The translations under genes were made by a program, and so were the position numbers. The notes under the pieces are model-generated. The model worked only from the letters and a program-made list of their open reading frames with translations, searched no databases and had not been told where the DNA came from. A DNA stretch of 64,000 bases from Pontibacillus salipaludis. Its GTDB lineage: Bacteria; Bacillota; Bacilli; Bacillales; BH030062. This document shows, in pieces, positions 61,659 to 64,000 of this stretch (its first letter is position 1; each line of letters opens with the position of its first letter). The stretch is taken from assembly GCF_014642405.1 (NCBI RefSeq), contig NZ_BMIN01000010.1, positions 62,001-126,000 of the forward strand, read 5' to 3'.

Positions 61659-62003
61659 ATGAACAAACGTACATGGATCGTTATAAGCTTGTTTTTACTT
61701 GCCATATTGACAGGCTGCAAAGAAGAACCTCCTTCCCTATATGGTACATGGGTTATTTTAGAAGAGGGAGGATCTTTTCATACGGGCGATCGTTTAACCC
61801 TAAAAGAAGATGGCAGCATTACACTTAACGGATGGACTTCACAATATGAGCTTATTGAAGCAAAACATATTAAAATTGCAGCAGATAGCGGGAAGTTGAT
61901 GTGGGTGTATAGTGTGACGAAAGATACCTTATCTCTTCAGTCTAAGAACAGCAAGCATGACATGAAAGTGTCTGCTCAGCGCATAGTTACTGAGAAACCT
62001 TAA
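61659..62003 (+). CDS. Small lipoprotein of unknown function
   Basis: The 114-aa product has a lipoprotein signal (lipobox LTGC, Cys about 20). The mature domain is of the lipocalin-like or DUF type: YGTWVILEEGGSFHTGDRLTLKEDGSITLNG, with beta strands throughout, as in small stress- or germination-linked lipoproteins. I recognise no family with certainty. The ATG follows AAGGAGTTGAGGG. It diverges from the SMR-MarR operon. Confidence 0.7.
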   Translation: MNKRTWIVISLFLLAILTGCKEEPPSLYGTWVILEEGGSFHTGDRLTLKEDGSITLNGWTSQYELIEAKHIKIAADSGKLMWVYSVTKDTLSLQSKNSKHDMKVSAQRIVTEKP

Positions 62004-62121
62004 GAAAACGTTCACATTTCAACTAAGAAAAAACCTATTCTATGTTCACACTTTTGTCCAAATTGGGTATAATAACTAATAGCGAACATTTTCTCGTTTC
62101 AAGACTAAGGGGGCATCAGAT

Positions 62122-62199
62122 ATGAAGATCATGTTAATTCTTGGGGTTATTGTAACTTTTGTTGTTTCCATTTTCTCAGCAGGTTACGATACAAAATAA
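62122..62199 (+). CDS. 25-residue single-pass membrane peptide
   Basis: The frame MKIMLILGVIVTFVVSIFSAGYDTK starts at ATG 62122 behind AAGGGGG (9 nt) and ends with TAA at 62197-62199, followed 11 nt later by a strong terminator. The whole peptide is one membrane helix with a short tail, like small regulatory membrane peptides of Bacilli. The ribosome-binding site and terminator together make a real gene likely. Its function is unknown. Confidence 0.65.
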   Translation: MKIMLILGVIVTFVVSIFSAGYDTK

Positions 62200-62209
62200 T
62201 GCGCTACAT

Positions 62210-62243
62210 AAAACCAGCATCTTTTGAAGGTGCTGGTTTTTTA
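62210..62243 (+). terminator. Intrinsic terminator of the 25-residue peptide gene
   Basis: AAACCAGCA pairs with TGCTGGTTT in a hairpin followed by six T, 11 nt after the peptide's stop codon. Confidence 0.85.
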
Positions 62244-62268
62244 TAGTAAAAGGGGGCTCTTTTGGGTG

Positions 62269-62466
62269 AAAAATATCCATGTATTCTATATTAAACTTCT
62301 CTTTACCGCGGCCTTGATCTATTACTTTATTCATTATCTAGTCACGGGTGAAGGTGGCCTTTTGAACATATTGCTACCTTTTGTCTATATCACCTGGGTG
62401 GGGTCGGATTTCATGAGACACCGAAAAAACAATACATGGCAAGAACCTTATACGTTCAAAAGCTGA
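62269..62466 (+). CDS. Small two-helix membrane protein
   Basis: The 65-aa product starts with GTG at 62269, behind AAAGGGGG. An ATG at 62224 in frame lies inside the preceding terminator and is unlikely. Two hydrophobic helices (about 5-25 and 30-48) are followed by a short basic tail (DFMRHRKNNTWQEP). No family is recognised. It is followed by a bidirectional terminator. Confidence 0.6.
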   Translation, partial: KNIHVFYIKLLFTAALIYYFIHYLVTGEGGLLNILLPFVYITWVGSDFMRHRKNNTWQEPYTFKS

Positions 62467-62492
62467 AATCTAACGTTACATGATACACATAG

Positions 62493-62532
62493 AAAAAGCC
62501 GATCTGCCTTCTTCAGGCAGATCGGCTTTTTT
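62493..62532. terminator. Bidirectional terminator between the small membrane gene and trmL
   Basis: AAAAAGCCGATCTGCC pairs perfectly with GGCAGATCGGCTTTTT, lying between converging genes with runs of A and T on both sides. Confidence 0.92.
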
Positions 62533-62534
62533 CA

Positions 62535-63008
62535 TTAACGTAATCCAGGAAATCCTTGCTGGCGTAATACTTCATACACTAGAATTGCGGCCGTGTTCGA
62601 TAAATTTAAAGAACGAACTTTATCAGACATATGAATACGCAAGCATTGGTCTTCTTTACCTTCTAGTAAGGATTTAGGAATACCGTCTGTCTCCCGTCCG
62701 AATACAAAGAACAATTCTTCTTCTGGGTTGCTATAATCATAATCCGTCCAATATTTTGTACCAAAATTCTCAATATAATAAAAGCTGCCATCCGGATGAG
62801 CTTCATACAAATCATGAATGGAATCATGATAGCGAACATCAACATCGTGCCAGTAATCAAGACCGGAACGACGAAGCATTTTATCGTCTGTAGAGAAGCC
62901 AAGTGGACGAACTAAGTGCAAGATTGTATCTGTAGCCAGACAAGTTCTTGCGATATTGCCTGTATTGGCTGGGATTTCTGGTTGATATAATACGATATGA
63001 AGAGCCAT
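62535..63008 (-). CDS. trmL: tRNA (cytidine(34)-2'-O)-methyltransferase TrmL
   Basis: TrmL (CspR/YibK) methylates the wobble ribose of tRNA-Leu. The 157-aa product is of normal size. It has the SPOUT knot motifs PANTGNIARTC (about 12-22), FVFGRETDGIP (about 98-108) and MSDKVRSLNLSNTAAILVYEVLRQ at the end, which binds S-adenosylmethionine. In B. subtilis the gene lies next to yhbB, as here, near prkA. Confidence 0.94.
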   Translation of the reverse strand: MALHIVLYQPEIPANTGNIARTCLATDTILHLVRPLGFSTDDKMLRRSGLDYWHDVDVRYHDSIHDLYEAHPDGSFYYIENFGTKYWTDYDYSNPEEELFFVFGRETDGIPKSLLEGKEDQCLRIHMSDKVRSLNLSNTAAILVYEVLRQQGFPGLR

Positions 63009-63056
63009 TTGCAGTCACCTCTAACATGTAATAACTAGAGTATTATACCATATTTT

Positions 63057-63935
63057 CTACTCTCCTATCCGGAAAAACTTATACTGAATATTTGGTGTGT
63101 AAGCTGTAGAATCTTCATAATCCCAATAGCGGTGGTAGCTATTTGAGGTATGAGCATTGACAAGAGGCTCACCAAAGGCATCTTTCTCTACTACTATAGT
63201 CGTATGATTCCATCTCCCGTCTCCCTCAAAGTCATAACAAATGATGTCTCCTAATATGAGATCACTCGCCCTCTCCACTTCCCTGCCTCGAACCCCTTGC
63301 TTTGCTCCACTTAAGTACCAACGCATAGCATTCGCTACTGTCCAACTATAGCTCCAAACTTTACTATTGTACCACCAACCTTTTCCTCTGTTAGGAGTCC
63401 CCCACATTGGTGCCCCTCCAGCCCGAAGGCACTGAGATATGAAATTTGTACAATCATCTGTGAAGTGTCGATAGGCAGGGTTATACGTGTTCCACCACAA
63501 ATTGGCGTACTGCACCGCCTTCTGTCGATCATAGGTTCCTCTCTCTCCCTCACTCTCGAGAGTACCTTCTTCATTTATTAAAGTGAGAGCATCACGCAGG
63601 ACCTCTGGCTCTTTAGGAGCCATAAGTTCCTCATCGTAGAGTAGCTCCCCTCCTACGAAATGTGCCCTATGATTACGCTGTTCCTCCTCTATATAATAAT
63701 AGTCTCCTTGTTGTATAAAGAAAGTGACATATAGGGCATAATCTACCTGATGCTCACCGCCATTTGTATATAATGATCCATATGGAGCCCCCTCAGCTGT
63801 TATACGAACAACTCTAGACCCGCGCTTTTCATGACACTTCATTTTATGAGTGATCCATGAATGATTCCTTGCATCAATCTCACCGCTATTGAGGAACCTT
63901 TCCCAGTACCTCTGCAACCGCCTTTGAATCTCCAT
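63057..63935 (-). CDS. yhbB: Putative amidase domain protein YhbB
   Basis: The 292-aa product has the Amidase_6 (PF12671-type) fold in its C-terminal half (about 135-290). The nucleophile Cys lies in TDDCTNFISQCLRAGG (about 161), followed by APMWGTPNRGKGWW, and the catalytic His in WNHTTIVVE (about 244). The N-terminal half is variable and contains no clear domain. By gene order and sequence it corresponds to B. subtilis yhbB, which lies next to trmL. The physiological substrate, presumably a peptide or cell-wall amide, is not known. The ATG follows AAAGGAGGGGAG. The last 65 nt of the window hold nothing further. Confidence 0.88.
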   Translation of the reverse strand: MEIQRRLQRYWERFLNSGEIDARNHSWITHKMKCHEKRGSRVVRITAEGAPYGSLYTNGGEHQVDYALYVTFFIQQGDYYYIEEEQRNHRAHFVGGELLYDEELMAPKEPEVLRDALTLINEEGTLESEGERGTYDRQKAVQYANLWWNTYNPAYRHFTDDCTNFISQCLRAGGAPMWGTPNRGKGWWYNSKVWSYSWTVANAMRWYLSGAKQGVRGREVERASDLILGDIICYDFEGDGRWNHTTIVVEKDAFGEPLVNAHTSNSYHRYWDYEDSTAYTPNIQYKFFRIGE

Positions 63936-64000
63936 AGCTCCCCTCCTTTCTTACAATCTATGAAACATCACCGCAAATCATCCCTTTCCTACACTAAAGT

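Noticed and set aside
61178-61660. A guanidine (ykkC-type) riboswitch ahead of the SMR gene
   Set aside because: The leader is short and occupied by a promoter and a MarR-type palindrome; no ykkC-like conserved ACGR or stem pattern is visible.
1-64000. CRISPR arrays, tRNA or rRNA genes, prophage or transposase genes
   Set aside because: I saw no regularly spaced repeats, no tRNA-like cloverleaf or rRNA signatures, and no phage or transposase proteins among the reading frames.

Overview
This is a chromosomal window from a spore-forming Bacillaceae, probably a moderately halophilic genus such as Halobacillus, Pontibacillus or Virgibacillus. The evidence for this is two gerA-type germination operons, prkA, yhbH, sigI-rsgI and bmrCD, all with Bacillus-like length and order; strongly acidic linkers in secreted proteins and in OdhB; and a betaine importer with two substrate-binding proteins. 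I found no rRNA, tRNA, CRISPR array, phage or transposase gene. Nearly every transcription unit ends in a recognisable intrinsic terminator.

Layout. 1-3504: two ABC-2 type permeases and a membrane-anchored protein. 3699-6307: a DUF1499 gene and sigI-rsgI. 6640-7175: composite repeat A. 7250-8961: a PRC-barrel protein and a membrane-anchored HtrA-like protease. 9086-13275: the heterodimeric drug exporter bmrCD behind a leader with a promoter, a 23-codon upstream ORF and two terminators. 13343-18324: a DUF389 protein and germination operon 1. 18362-23680: an aldo/keto reductase and a four-gene glycine betaine importer. 24157-30947: helD, a zinc-ribbon protein, repeat B, a second-type murG, norM, and two small genes possibly linked to spores. 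31151-36842: an aldehyde dehydrogenase, repeat C, a nucleoside transporter with cre sites, a LysM-CAP protein, an esterase, and repeat D. 36892-42642: an appDFABC-type peptide importer. 43420-48453: germination operon 2 and yhbH. 48905-50010: yidC2 behind a MifM-like leader ORF. 50175-54342: odhAB. 54544-58456: ppk and ppx. 58616-63935: prkA, a MarR-SMR efflux unit, small membrane proteins, trmL and yhbB.

How the genes fit together. The window covers osmoprotection (betaine uptake), drug and envelope stress (BmrCD, SMR, NorM, HtrA-like protease, SigI), sporulation and germination (PrkA, YhbH, two Ger receptors), TCA cycle (OdhAB) and polyphosphate turnover (Ppk, Ppx).

Three observations stand out. 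First, the 102-codon ORF just upstream of yidC2 has the architecture of the MifM force-sensing arrest peptide: one membrane segment, then an acidic DDED run near the C-terminus. An RNA hairpin whose upstream arm lies in its last codons pairs with the yidC2 ribosome-binding site. Second, the bmrCD leader carries mutually exclusive pairings typical of ribosome-mediated attenuation. Third, four GC-rich intergenic repeat loci consist of hairpin units whose 16-17 bp arms differ from unit to unit yet stay perfectly self-complementary in four units, with nested structured cassettes and, in at least two loci, related outer inverted ends.
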